Shown here: positions 1-8,319 of the stretch, in pieces | Layout: each line of letters starts with the position of its first letter | Numbering within the stretch: position 1 is the first letter of the stretch | Assembly (NCBI GenBank): GCA_046313675.1 | Contig: JBKBXU010000007.1 | Span: 1 to 31,180 of the forward strand | Length of the DNA stretch: 31,180 nucleotides | DNA from: JBKBXU01 sp046313675 | GTDB taxonomy: Bacteria > Bacteroidota > Bacteroidia > Cytophagales > Cytophagaceae | Direction of reading: 5' to 3' | Program-made: the position numbers and the translations under genes | Notes under the pieces: model-generated | The model's input: the letters and a program-made list of their open reading frames with translations, nothing else | Databases searched by the model: none | What the model was told of the DNA's origin: nothing

Positions 1-3000
1 TATCACCGTCGTTTTTGTATTTAAGCCATTGAGAGAAGCTCAAGGCTCCTTCCAGGTTAAGCTTTACATACCCATCCCAATAAAGGGGTTTTAAATGGGC
101 ATACATAGTAGCTTTGCCTTTATACAAGAGCTTATCAGAGATTTCCATGGAATCCTCAGGCATGACCAATCCTGTTGCTACTGTATGACGATCTTCCTTC
201 TTTTTAGGTGTCTGGTCGTAATTAAAATCTTTGAATTCAAGTACTAGAGTTTTTTCCGATGGATTTACATAATCATACAATGCATTTCCTGATAATTTGA
301 ATCTGGAGTTAATGTCAATTTCTCCATTATACAATTTGTGAAACGTGTTGATGGTGTCCATTTCAACACGGGAATTTTTTAATGTTACCATTTTGGCATT
401 TTCAAGAATGGTAACCTTGTTACTGTCAGGATATACCTTCGTGTCAGCGACCCTGATAAATGGGACACCATTTATATTTAACTGAAGCTTTTCAATGTCA
501 TAAGTTGCTTCTGATGCATTGAAAACAAGAGAATCCTGGTCTTTTTTGGTTGAATAGAAGTAAGACTGATTAATGTCTCCATCTTTTGGCATGGACATAA
601 ATACCTTTTTCTTTCCCATATCCCAAACACCATTGTCTATAGAACTCTTGTATTGTGAGTAAGGGAATTCATTACTTGCAAAACCTTTTATCTCCGGACT
701 AAAGAATGCTTTCTTTTTGGTAAGGTCAAATTCAAGTTTAACATCCGTTCCTTTAACTGCGGGCTTTGATGGGTTGTCTGACTTTATGATGAATGTAGAG
801 TTTCTTCCTTCGTATTGAGTTTGCTCGAAATGGAAATTGGGTGAGGCGGTTTGAGAATCATTGGTTTCCAAAACTCCAAAACCATAAAGTCCTTCTTCTG
901 TCACAATGGAAGTACCATTAAAGATGGCTAATTTGTTGTAAATCCTGAAAGGTTCTTCCATCCCATTAGAGATAAGCATGCTGTCTTGTTTTACCAGCCA
1001 CCGCATTTCGTAACTATTTATGGAAAAGTCAGCAAAGGTTATAGCCTGGTCAAGATCCGGATTAGGACCTTCCTGGGTAACAGCTGTTGTTCCAATGGTT
1101 ATCACAGAGTCGGGATAAAAATGGAACTGACCGGATTTACATGTGGTATTAAGAAAATGAATTTCGCCGTCTCCCGTCAATCCATTATTATTCATCCTAA
1201 TGACATTATAAAATCGTCCTTTACCCTCATATAGTTGATAGCCATCTTTAGGTGCCGGATGTACAAAACCCAGGGAGTAATCAGGCATTACGACAAGTTT
1301 TTCTTCGAATTCCGGAAAAATGCCCCCTGACGAGAATGTTCCGTCAAACCCAATAGCATGAGGGTCATCACTACTAAGACTATCTACGACAAAAGGAGGT
1401 ATTTTAAATTGAAGTGTTGTGTCGTAGGCTCCACCGGCAATTTCCTGCTTATCAAAGAATACCGTAGCACCTGTAGTGGCATCAAAGATTGGATATTGGG
1501 CCAGATGTTTACGGGCTGATTTATTATCTGGCTTATTGATATACAGCGTTCCGGAAGAATATTTTAATTCGTTTCCCAAAACTCTGGTACTTTTATCTTT
1601 GGAGTCTTTGTCCGGATTTGCTGCAGCCAGCTTAATTTGGTCAATACTGGGCATGTGTACCAGGAAGCTGTCATAATTAAATACAAAACCTTCTCCTATA
1701 AACTGGAAGTTTGCGGTATTGATTTTACCATTAAAGCTAAAATCTCTGTTTTCTAAAATCGTCACTTCATTATTATCAGGAACAATATATACGCTAAGGG
1801 AGTCGCTTACCTTAATTTTATCAACACCCCTCACCTTTAATTCGTTGGTTTCCAGGTTGAAAGTGGCATTGGATCCACCATCAAATAATGAAACGAAGGT
1901 AAGGTTGTCATAGTCTTTTTTATCTCTACGGGCCAACACATAATGTTTTGCTTTATCCCTTAACTTAATATGACCGGTTTTTATATTATAGTCGATAAAC
2001 CCATGTTTCATCATAGCAGTCATCGAACCCCGGATGGTGGTTTCTTCCAGCTTATAGGTTCGTGCAAGCTCATCGACGAACATTTCATCGGTTTTTTTCT
2101 GTTCTGAATACCCGATAATCATTTGTAGAGGATGAAAGCGGTAAATTCCCTGGAGCAGAGAATATTTATTATATTCATAGTATTCTTCTGATTCAAATAC
2201 AGCAGGAATATGGTTTTTTGCATTCAGGATGGTAAAATCAATTTGAGTAGAATTCAAATCCCATAAAAGCGCATCGGCGGTAATGCCCATTTTGTGGTAA
2301 GTGTCTATAAAAGGAGCATGTCTATAACCCTGAGTTTTGGTAATTCGCAAATAGGAATTGGTACGGTTGTATTTGAACTCTGTACCCGGATGGTAAATGG
2401 AATCTCTTTCGGTATAAAGAGTAATTCTTGCATATTCAGAAGTTATGAGCGAATCACCCAGGCCAAATCGGTTAGACACAGCCCGTAATTTCGTTTGTCC
2501 GTTTTTCTTGATTTCTATAGTTGAAAATCCTTCATCCAAAGAGCTGCTGTTGATGTTTCTTCCTGCAAGTGAAATCCCGCCGTGATAAGAGATGTCATCG
2601 CCCAGCCCTTTAATATTTACCTTGCTGTTGTAGGACCGGAAACGAGGATATTGTCGCTCGTTTATATTGCGGGTTTTTTTACTGGTATATTCGAAAACGC
2701 CTTCCACCTCCTGGTCTGTTTTATCAGGAAAATGGAGTGTTACGCCTTCAGCGGAAACCTTTGGAGATTTTACGTCGAAATTGTATTCTTTAAGCTCAAC
2801 ATAAAGTTCTTCCGGTTGATATCCTACGCTGCTCCAGTCAAACCTTCCTCCGCTACCAACAAAAAGGTTGTTTTTAAACATGAAAGAGCCACTGGTTTGC
2901 GATAAACTTACCGAATCAACCCCTGATTGGAAGCGGAATGATATATTTTCAAATTCGATAACAGGGCCATCGATGGCGGGTTGTGGTGCGGCAGCATAAC

Positions 3001-3700
3001 CAACATCATATATATTAAAATCTTCAGCCGGAGCGGGTTCATCCTCCCATACAGACCCCCATTCATCTTCATAATTCACATCCCAATCGCTAAAAAAATC
3101 CTGTTGCCGGTCCACCATGCTTTTCTCTTCAATTTCTGCCCATGGATCTTCCTCTTCCTGTGTGTCAGAGCCGCCATAATTGTCGTAGGGATTATATTCT
3201 GGTGCGGCCTCTATGTATTTGAACCTGAAAGTGCCCCCGTCAACAGAAAGCGTATTGTATGTGCTACTGTATAGTTTGCGCTCAGAAAGCAGGGTTCGTA
3301 TAGTTGTAAAGTATATATTGATCTGCTTGTTGTCAAGGTTCTCAAGCACCTTTTTTGTTACTATTAAAAAAGTATCAACATCTGTTGCCGACATTCCCTG
3401 AGCCAGGGCTCCATGTATGGCAGACATAAAATCATTAAAGTGAGGGCTGGCTCGCAGGCGTTTTTTTGCCATCATTTTAGAAATATCTATAACGGCAGCC
3501 TGGTTGGATGAATTGAGGGAGTTCCAGGAGTTTAAAAAGTCTCCCGCAGTTTTTATGCACTTGTCATTTTTTGTGTTTTTCAGAAGGTTGCTTACTTCCT
3601 GTACGAAACTGCCCGGGTCATCAGAAAATTTGATTTGCCCGACGGCTGTATGAGAAATAAAAAGAACAATAAAACTGATCTTTATTAACTTTTCGACCAT
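1..3700 (-). CDS. giant secreted beta-rich protein of unknown function (3' end outside window)
   Basis: The frame read leftward from ATG at 3700-3698 stays open to the window edge, giving at least 1,233 residues with no stop. Residues 1-21 form a signal peptide (MVEKLIKISFIVLFISHTAVG, cut before QIKF), so it is exported. Residues about 22-150 look helical. Residues about 155-235 are an acidic, Trp/Tyr-rich linker (EEEDPWAEIEE, WEDEPAPAED). The rest is a long series of beta-type segments with one helical, winged-helix-like insert near 535-580. A motif of the form V-x-PD-x-N-x-VTILEN occurs near residue 636 and again near 1083, pointing to repeated modules. The start lies 15 bp after the prmA stop on the same strand, so the two are probably cotranscribed. 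I do not recognise the family. An envelope or cell-surface scaffold role is only inferred from export and size. Confidence 0.85.
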   Translation of the reverse strand, partial: MVEKLIKISFIVLFISHTAVGQIKFSDDPGSFVQEVSNLLKNTKNDKCIKTAGDFLNSWNSLNSSNQAAVIDISKMMAKKRLRASPHFNDFMSAIHGALAQGMSATDVDTFLIVTKKVLENLDNKQINIYFTTIRTLLSERKLYSSTYNTLSVDGGTFRFKYIEAAPEYNPYDNYGGSDTQEEEDPWAEIEEKSMVDRQQDFFSDWDVNYEDEWGSVWEDEPAPAEDFNIYDVGYAAAPQPAIDGPVIEFENISFRFQSGVDSVSLSQTSGSFMFKNNLFVGSGGRFDWSSVGYQPEELYVELKEYNFDVKSPKVSAEGVTLHFPDKTDQEVEGVFEYTSKKTRNINERQYPRFRSYNSKVNIKGLGDDISYHGGISLAGRNINSSSLDEGFSTIEIKKNGQTKLRAVSNRFGLGDSLITSEYARITLYTERDSIYHPGTEFKYNRTNSYLRITKTQGYRHAPFIDTYHKMGITADALLWDLNSTQIDFTILNAKNHIPAVFESEEYYEYNKYSLLQGIYRFHPLQMIIGYSEQKKTDEMFVDELARTYKLEETTIRGSMTAMMKHGFIDYNIKTGHIKLRDKAKHYVLARRDKKDYDNLTFVSLFDGGSNATFNLETNELKVRGVDKIKVSDSLSVYIVPDNNEVTILENRDFSFNGKINTANFQFIGEGFVFNYDSFLVHMPSIDQIKLAAANPDKDSKDKSTRVLGNELKYSSGTLYINKPDNKSARKHLAQYPIFDATTGATVFFDKQEIAGGAYDTTLQFKIPPFVVDSLSSDDPHAIGFDGTFSSGGIFPEFEEKLVVMPDYSLGFVHPAPKDGYQLYEGKGRFYNVIRMNNNGLTGDGEIHFLNTTCKSGQFHFYPDSVITIGTTAVTQEGPNPDLDQAITFADFSINSYEMRWLVKQDSMLISNGMEEPFRIYNKLAIFNGTSIVTEEGLYGFGVLETNDSQTASPNFHFEQTQYEGRNSTFIIKSDNPSKPAVKGTDVKLEFDLTKKKAFFSPEIKGFASNEFPYSQYKSSIDNGVWDMGKKKVFMSMPKDGDINQSYFYSTKKDQDSLVFNASEATYDIEKLQLNINGVPFIRVADTKVYPDSNKVTILENAKMVTLKNSRVEMDTINTFHKLYNGEIDINSRFKLSGNALYDYVNPSEKTLVLEFKDFNYDQTPKKKEDRHTVATGLVMPEDSMEISDKLLYKGKATMYAHLKPLYWDGYVKLNLEGALSFSQWLKYKNDGD

Positions 3701-3715
3701 GCTGATAAAATGTTT

Positions 3716-4546
3716 TTATTGGTTGAGGTATACCACAGAACACCAATTGTTGTTAACTATTATTTTGTTTTGTGACAAGCCAAGTTCCCGGGCTTTCACA
3801 TCAATATCCTTAAGATCGGATTCATAAAATCCGCTCATGACAAGTATTCCTTTGTTAGCGAGTAAATGTTTATAGCCGGAGATATCATTTAACAGCACAT
3901 TTTTATTAATGTTTGCCAGTATGATATCATATTTATCTGTCTTTATTTCATTTAAACTTAAATCTCCCTGATAAACCTGAATTTTATTCGCACACCCATT
4001 AAGATGTATATTTTCGAATATATTTTCGTAAGCCCATTCGTCTATATCAAAAGCTATAACCTCTGCAGCATTTAATTTGCAGGCCATAATGGATAATATG
4101 CCAGTTCCGGATCCGGCATCTAAAACACGCTTACCCGAATGGTCTATATCCAATTGGTGGCTCAGAACCATTGCTGTTGTTTCATGATGCCCGGTACCGA
4201 AAGCCATTCTTGGGTTAAGGATGATTTCGTATTCGAATTTCTTTTCTACCTGGTGAAAGGGAGCTCTGACGATGCAATGTTCATTTATTATGACAGGGTC
4301 AAAATTTTTCTCCCACTCCTGATTCCAATTTTGTTTCTCCAGTCGGCCAATCGTTACTTCCTTATCACAACCGTATTTTTTCAAAATCTCATATAGGCTG
4401 TCCTTAGAGAATTTTCCTTCCTCAATGTAAGCATCAATGGTGGTTTCATGCTCTGCAAAAGAATCGAAACCTATGCCATCCAGTTCTGCAATAATTATTT
4501 CCGATAGCTCCTTGGCTACACCAATCTTTATCTCAAGATATTCCAA
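3716..4546 (-). CDS. prmA: ribosomal protein L11 methyltransferase
   Basis: This 276-residue protein is a SAM-dependent methyltransferase that trimethylates ribosomal protein L11 in the cytoplasm. Residues 1-100 form the substrate-binding part. The family signature NPRMAFGTGHHETT is at 111-124. The SAM-binding loop VLDAGSGTG is at 141-149, an acidic motif-II strand FDID at 166-169, and the catalytic-region motif LANINKNVL at 210-218, where most methyltransferases have an NPPY-type motif. Length is normal for the shorter Bacteroidota forms. The gene lies downstream of tpiA on the same strand, separated by a structured intergenic element, and 15 bp before the giant secreted protein. No clear TAnnTTTG promoter was seen immediately upstream, so transcription from tpiA is possible. 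Confidence 0.95.
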   Translation of the reverse strand: MEYLEIKIGVAKELSEIIIAELDGIGFDSFAEHETTIDAYIEEGKFSKDSLYEILKKYGCDKEVTIGRLEKQNWNQEWEKNFDPVIINEHCIVRAPFHQVEKKFEYEIILNPRMAFGTGHHETTAMVLSHQLDIDHSGKRVLDAGSGTGILSIMACKLNAAEVIAFDIDEWAYENIFENIHLNGCANKIQVYQGDLSLNEIKTDKYDIILANINKNVLLNDISGYKHLLANKGILVMSGFYESDLKDIDVKARELGLSQNKIIVNNNWCSVVYLNQ

Positions 4547-4636
4547 CGTAATAATGAATTATTTATATTTTTTATTATACAAAATCTTGAAAATATACTT
4601 GATTTTTAACTTTAAATGAAATTAATGGTGGAAAAT

Positions 4637-4728
4637 AATTCCGGCTGCCAATGCTTTTTCAGAGGTACAACGAAAAGCAGGGCCTACTTTGTTAGTAAAA
4701 CCCTTTATTATTTGAAGCAGCCGGAATT
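4637..4728 (-). other. structured intergenic RNA element between tpiA and prmA
   Basis: A perfect 12-bp inverted repeat (AATTCCGGCTGC at 4637-4648 and GCAGCCGGAATT at 4717-4728) closes a 68-nt interior. The interior has its own short pairings, GCTTTT/AAAAGC and GGG-x2-TACT/AGTA-x3-CCC, so a three-way-junction fold is possible. The element starts two bases after the tpiA stop on the transcribed strand and ends about 90 nt before prmA. No U-tract follows the stem, so it does not look like a standard intrinsic terminator. It could be an mRNA-stability or processing element. The sequence supports the pairing; any function is inference. Confidence 0.5.
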
Positions 4729-4730
4729 TA

Positions 4731-5483
4731 TCAGAATGATTTTGCTATATCAATGAAATCTCTTGATTTTAAGGAAGCTCCTCCAATCAATCCACCATCA
4801 ACATCTGCACAGGCAAAAAGCTCTTTTGCATTATCAGGCTTACAGCTTCCACCATAAAGAATAGCTGTTTTGTCTGCTAATTCTTTGTATTTAGACTTTA
4901 GGTGCTGACGAATTTCCTTATGCATTTCCTGAGCTTGTTCTGAGGAAGCGGTAACTCCTGTTCCAATAGCCCAGATGGGTTCATAAGCAATAACAACCTT
5001 TGCAAAATCTTCATTGCTCAGGTGAAACAGGCTTTCAGTTAATTGTTGTTTAACAAAATCAATATGAATTCCTTTTTCTCTTTGTTCTAAAGACTCTCCG
5101 CAGCAGAACAGAGGGGTCATTCCATTGGCAAGAACGATGTTTACTTTTTCAGCCAGTTCTTTATTGGCCTCTTTAAAGTATTCTCTACGCTCACTGTGGC
5201 CAAGGATTACAAACTGAACACCCGCAGACTTCAGCATAGATGCTGAGATTTCTCCGGTATATGCACCGGATGCCTTGGTATGGCAATTTTGAGCACCTAA
5301 AGCTACTTTGTTGTTTAATAATTTCGAAATGCTTACCAAATGAATATAAGGAGCACAAATTATAAGTTCAACATCAGATGTTACTTCATCGCCAACCATA
5401 TTAACAATTTCTGAGGTTAATTTCTGACCCTCTTCGAGGGTATTGTTCATTTTCCAGTTTCCTGCAACTATTTTTCTTCTCAT
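4731..5483 (-). CDS. tpiA: triosephosphate isomerase
   Basis: This 250-residue glycolytic enzyme interconverts dihydroxyacetone phosphate and glyceraldehyde 3-phosphate in the cytoplasm. The substrate-binding motif GNWKMN is at 8-13 (Lys11), the catalytic His is H96 in GHSERR, and the catalytic Glu is E168 in AYEPIWAIGTG. The C-terminal phosphate-binding loops YGGS (210-213) and GLIGGAS (231-237) are also present. An upstream in-frame ATG at 5522 would add 13 residues, but the ATG at 5483 gives the family's usual N-terminus and length. A TAAATTTG -7-like box at 5527-5520 would also place the transcript start downstream of the longer start. A structured element follows the stop directly, then prmA. 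Confidence 0.97.
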   Translation of the reverse strand: MRRKIVAGNWKMNNTLEEGQKLTSEIVNMVGDEVTSDVELIICAPYIHLVSISKLLNNKVALGAQNCHTKASGAYTGEISASMLKSAGVQFVILGHSERREYFKEANKELAEKVNIVLANGMTPLFCCGESLEQREKGIHIDFVKQQLTESLFHLSNEDFAKVVIAYEPIWAIGTGVTASSEQAQEMHKEIRQHLKSKYKELADKTAILYGGSCKPDNAKELFACADVDGGLIGGASLKSRDFIDIAKSF

Positions 5484-5519
5484 TGATATAAAGGTTTTTA
5501 ATAAAAAATTCCTGAAATA

Positions 5520-5527
5520 CAAATTTA
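5520..5527 (-). promoter_or_regulatory. candidate -7 box for tpiA
   Basis: TAAATTTG on the minus strand fits the Bacteroidota -7 consensus TAnnTTTG and lies 37 bp before the chosen tpiA start. No TTTG was found at the expected -33 distance, so this is a half-match. An AAGCGC/GCGCTT dyad (5544-5549/5568-5573) lies just upstream. Confidence 0.4.
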
Positions 5528-5831
5528 CACTTTAATGGCAAAAAAGCGCATATGTTGTGATTTTTTAGCGCTTAGTATTAAATCTTTGTTCTTTTTCTGA
5601 CTTTGAATTCTGTATAAAGATCCTAAAAATTAAAATGTTAACAAAAAAATAGCACAGGAGCAGCTTATATAACAAATAAAAATATTAATTTTACAGTCTA
5701 AAATTTTTGAAACCATTTAAGCTGTTTTTTTTGGTTTAAAGATCGACCTTAAGGTTGATCATGTTCGTTATGTAGAAGTAAATTTCTCGGCCTCTTATAA
5801 ATCATCAGGTACTCCTATAACACTCAGCTAT

Positions 5832-6323
5832 ATGGTGTATCTGAAACCGTTCACTAACAGATTTTCTTTTAGCGACAACGATGCAAGTATCACAGCTAAC
5901 CTGTCTTTATCGAAAGATGGAGAAAGCACAATTTTTAATGCAGGAGGAACGGCTAACTATTTAAACCGTACCTCAGAAGATATTAAGAATATTGAAGCTT
6001 TTGCTCAATATCGTGATTTGAAGGCTGATATCAACGTTGATATAGCTGGCTACAACCGCGATAACAGCGATGATGAGGCGTACCTGAATAACAGGTATAT
6101 GAAGATTGAGTTAAAAAATGCGAAGAACAACAGTAGAATAGGCCGAATCTTCTGGGAGGCTGATGAGTATGGATATGCTGTAGCCATGATGAGGTATTCA
6201 GACGGATCAACAGAACCACTATCAGCCTTTATGTCTCCTGTTAATGAAGATATGGAAGGATTCTTTAGTGAGGACGATTCTGAATTCTTCAGAAGAAAAG
6301 CGAAACTTAAAAGAAGCAGATAA
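5832..6323 (+). CDS. hypothetical protein, probably lacking its original N-terminus
   Basis: From ATG 5832 the product has 163 residues. It looks like a beta-rich protein followed by an acidic stretch and a basic tail (RRKAKLKRSR). The same frame is open upstream to a stop at 5718-5720 and reads like normal beta-strand sequence (VRYVEVNFSASYKSSGTPIT), yet it contains no ATG, GTG or TTG. In another frame a TTG at 5707 begins MKPFKLFFLV, a typical signal-peptide start, which runs across eight T (5725-5732) and stops after ten codons. One added T, or loss of two, would join the frames into a product of about 205 residues. The gene may therefore be frameshifted, deleted at its 5' end, or controlled at the T-tract. 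The family is not recognised. A strong terminator follows. Confidence 0.6.
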   Translation: MVYLKPFTNRFSFSDNDASITANLSLSKDGESTIFNAGGTANYLNRTSEDIKNIEAFAQYRDLKADINVDIAGYNRDNSDDEAYLNNRYMKIELKNAKNNSRIGRIFWEADEYGYAVAMMRYSDGSTEPLSAFMSPVNEDMEGFFSEDDSEFFRRKAKLKRSR

Positions 6324-6340
6324 GATTTTTAATTTTAAGA

Positions 6341-6367
6341 AAGCCCGGTTATTATCCGGGCTTTTTT
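6341..6367 (+). terminator. intrinsic terminator
   Basis: AAGCCCGG, loop TTATTAT, CCGGGCTT, followed by a run of T to 6367. It lies 17 bp after the stop at 6323 and should end transcription of that gene. Confidence 0.9.
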
Positions 6368-6368
6368 G

Positions 6369-6404
6369 CAATATCCTGAAAATTGAATTATTTTCAGGAT
6401 ATTG
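6369..6404. repeat. perfect 14-bp inverted repeat in the leader of the next gene
   Basis: CAATATCCTGAAAA (6369-6382) and TTTTCAGGATATTG (6391-6404) are separated by 8 bp. It starts one base after the preceding terminator's T-run and ends 23 bp before the ATG of the lipoprotein gene. It has no U-tract in the plus direction. It could be an operator, a leader hairpin, or a second termination structure for antisense transcripts, because the preceding T-run gives an A-run on the other strand. Confidence 0.6.
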
Positions 6405-6427
6405 TCGTTTTAAATCCTATCCTCCGT

Positions 6428-6841
6428 ATGAAAAACTACCTTATACTATTTATTCTGCCTTTTGTTTTTTTTTCTTGTGGGACAAACCCGGAACAACTTA
6501 TTGTGGGGGAGTGGATCGAGGTGTGTTGGGAGTATGAAGATTACTCAAGAATTAAGTTTAAAGAACATGATCACCGTAAGATCATAAAGCATGAAACGGA
6601 GAAGTGGGTATTTACCAAAGATCGGTTTGAGGTTAAGAAAGCGAACGGAAGGACTATGTCTGGAAAATGGCTCTTATCCGGTCGGGGTAATATATTGAAG
6701 CTTATTTATGATGATGACAATAAAATGGAATTGTATGACATCAAAGAGCTTAATAGAAGTGATCTGATCTTAAATGTCAATATTGGAATGGAAATTAAGG
6801 GAATTGGAAATTTGCATTTAAAAAGTCCTAAACCATTATAA
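6428..6841 (+). CDS. small lipoprotein with lipocalin-like domain
   Basis: The 137-residue product starts MKNYLILFILPFVFFSCGTN, a lipoprotein signal with a lipobox-like FFSC and Cys18 as the lipidated residue, so it should be anchored in the envelope. The rest (GEWIEVCWEYED, WVFTKDRFEV, GRTMSGKWLLSG, LKLIYDDDNKMELYDIKEL) has the strand-turn-strand rhythm of the lipocalin-like domains common in small Bacteroidota lipoproteins. That domain call is by pattern only. The frame also opens with a TTG at 6383, but ATG 6428 gives a clean signal peptide. A 14-bp inverted repeat lies just upstream. Confidence 0.8.
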   Translation: MKNYLILFILPFVFFSCGTNPEQLIVGEWIEVCWEYEDYSRIKFKEHDHRKIIKHETEKWVFTKDRFEVKKANGRTMSGKWLLSGRGNILKLIYDDDNKMELYDIKELNRSDLILNVNIGMEIKGIGNLHLKSPKPL

Positions 6842-6911
6842 TTTTTAATGCGTAAATGAGAATGGTAATGCCCTCTAGTTATTTGGCTCACCTGTAAATC
6901 AATGTGAATTT

Positions 6912-7697
6912 ATGTTTTGGAAAGTTGGTAAAAAATTATCTTTTAAAAAGACTCTTCAATTGGCTTATCTACTGTCCACTACGGCCGGCATAGTAAATGT
7001 TGCGAGTTTAATTGCTTTTTATGTTCTGACAACGAATATTACAGGGCACATGGCCATTTTATCTGAGGAGATTGCTAAAATGCATTGGTATCAGGTGCAG
7101 GTTGTGGTTATTTGGTTTTTTATGTTTTTTGCCGGGGCTTTTACTTCCACCATCATTGTTACAACCTATGGATACAGCAGGCCGAGAGTGTATAACTCCA
7201 TAGCTGTTTTTATTGAAGTCGTTATTCTGGTAGGGGTTGGCTTTTATGGGTTGTACTATTATGAAGGTCGGCTTAGGGAAACCGAAGTACTTGCCGCAGC
7301 TTTGCTTTTTGCCATGGGTCTTCAAAATGCCCTTATAACTACGATTTCCAATTATGTGGTACGAACCACCCATCTTACGGGTCTTTTAACCGATATAGGT
7401 ATTGATGTTGCCCTGCTCTTTAACCGCCGGATCAAGGATAAAACTGAACTAAAAAAGAAATTGCATTTACGGTTTACCATTATGCTTTTTTATTTTATAG
7501 GAGGCCTTGTTGGTGCTGTGCTTTATCTTCGCATTGAATTTCAGGTATTTTATCTGGCAGCGGCAATCCTGTTAGTGGCGCTTTATTATGATTTTATGCG
7601 AGTATCTGTTTATAAGATAAAAAAACGTATTTTCAAGCTATTTGGTATTTCAAAATCAGGGGGTAGCCTGAAAAATACTGATGTTTTGGAAAAGTAA
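6912..7697 (+). CDS. DUF1275 (YoaK-type) membrane protein
   Basis: This 261-residue inner-membrane protein has about six hydrophobic segments. The DUF1275 marks are present: NVASLIAFYVLTTNITGH at 29-46, and AMGLQNALITTISN (134-147) with RTTHLTGLLTDIG (151-163). The two internal T-x-(I/L)-TG motifs sit in helices that look like an internal duplication. The biochemical role of the family is unknown; a transporter is a common guess. A cytoplasmic basic tail (KIKKRIFKLF) follows the last helix. It is the last plus-strand gene before a bidirectional terminator. Confidence 0.88.
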   Translation: MFWKVGKKLSFKKTLQLAYLLSTTAGIVNVASLIAFYVLTTNITGHMAILSEEIAKMHWYQVQVVVIWFFMFFAGAFTSTIIVTTYGYSRPRVYNSIAVFIEVVILVGVGFYGLYYYEGRLRETEVLAAALLFAMGLQNALITTISNYVVRTTHLTGLLTDIGIDVALLFNRRIKDKTELKKKLHLRFTIMLFYFIGGLVGAVLYLRIEFQVFYLAAAILLVALYYDFMRVSVYKIKKRIFKLFGISKSGGSLKNTDVLEK

Positions 7698-7781
7698 AAG
7701 AGTTGGAACAGGGTAGGTAAATCTTAAAAGCATTATAGGCAAAGAGGAGATTATCCTTTTACAAAGCGAAATGTTATCATT

Positions 7782-7826
7782 AAAAAAAACAGGCCATCAT
7801 TATCTCAATGATGGCCTGTTTTTTTT
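7782..7826. terminator. bidirectional intrinsic terminator
   Basis: A run of eight A plus CAGGCCATCATT, loop ATCTC, then AATGATGGCCTG plus eight T: a 20-bp near-perfect palindrome. It sits between the convergent DUF1275 and rhodanese-like genes and should serve both. Confidence 0.95.
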
Positions 7827-7836
7827 GACGAAGCTG

Positions 7837-8274
7837 CTAATTCATAGGATACCCTTTATTTGTCCAATCTGTGCTAAGGTCAGTTTTTATATTGAGAACC
7901 TTCGCATTAATAAAACCCTGAGAGATCAGGTATTCCATTGGTTGGCGTATGTTAGGGCAGTTATCCATGGTACAACATCCACAATAAACTACGACGGTTT
8001 TGGATTTGTCTATTTTGGATGAATATTCTTTAAGTTTATTCATGCCGTGGGTGCTATTGCCAATACCAATCATTTTGGCATTTTTTATTGGAGGCATGGT
8101 ACCCATGTTAAGAATTACAGGTTGTTTAGAGGCTGGGCCGTCTAATAGTTCTGCCAATTCTTCCGGCTGTATCACCTGCGATGCATTCCAGGGATTATTC
8201 TGAAATGTAAATGCTGCCAGGCATATACATACAAATCCGATACTAAATGCTTGAATTAATGTCGGTTTTTTCAT
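7837..8274 (-). CDS. exported rhodanese-like protein with Cys-rich active loop
   Basis: The 145-residue protein has an N-terminal signal or anchor segment (about 1-24) and one rhodanese-like domain. The strand before the active site is TVVVYC, and the loop is C98-G-C-C-T-M-D-N-C-P-N-I-R, with Cys at 98, 100, 101 and 106. This is longer and richer in Cys than the usual C-x5-R rhodanese loop. The C-terminal half NAKVLNIKTDLSTDWTNKGYP fits the final rhodanese strand and helix. It may handle sulfur or act in periplasmic thiol/metal chemistry; that is inference. It lies 45 bp after the CREST-type gene on the same strand, so a two-gene operon is likely. Confidence 0.82.
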   Translation of the reverse strand: MKKPTLIQAFSIGFVCICLAAFTFQNNPWNASQVIQPEELAELLDGPASKQPVILNMGTMPPIKNAKMIGIGNSTHGMNKLKEYSSKIDKSKTVVVYCGCCTMDNCPNIRQPMEYLISQGFINAKVLNIKTDLSTDWTNKGYPMN

Positions 8275-8319
8275 ATTTCTTAGTGTTTGTTATAAAATTA
8301 ATAAATGATTTATAAAATG

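Noticed and set aside
986..3401. Several plus-strand open frames inside 1-3700
   Set aside because: They are short, protein-unlike and antisense to one continuous 1,233-codon minus frame with a signal peptide.
5484..5522. Longer tpiA start at 5522
   Set aside because: The family starts at the M-R-R-K-I-V-A-G-N-W-K position, and the -7-like box at 5527-5520 would lie over the longer start.
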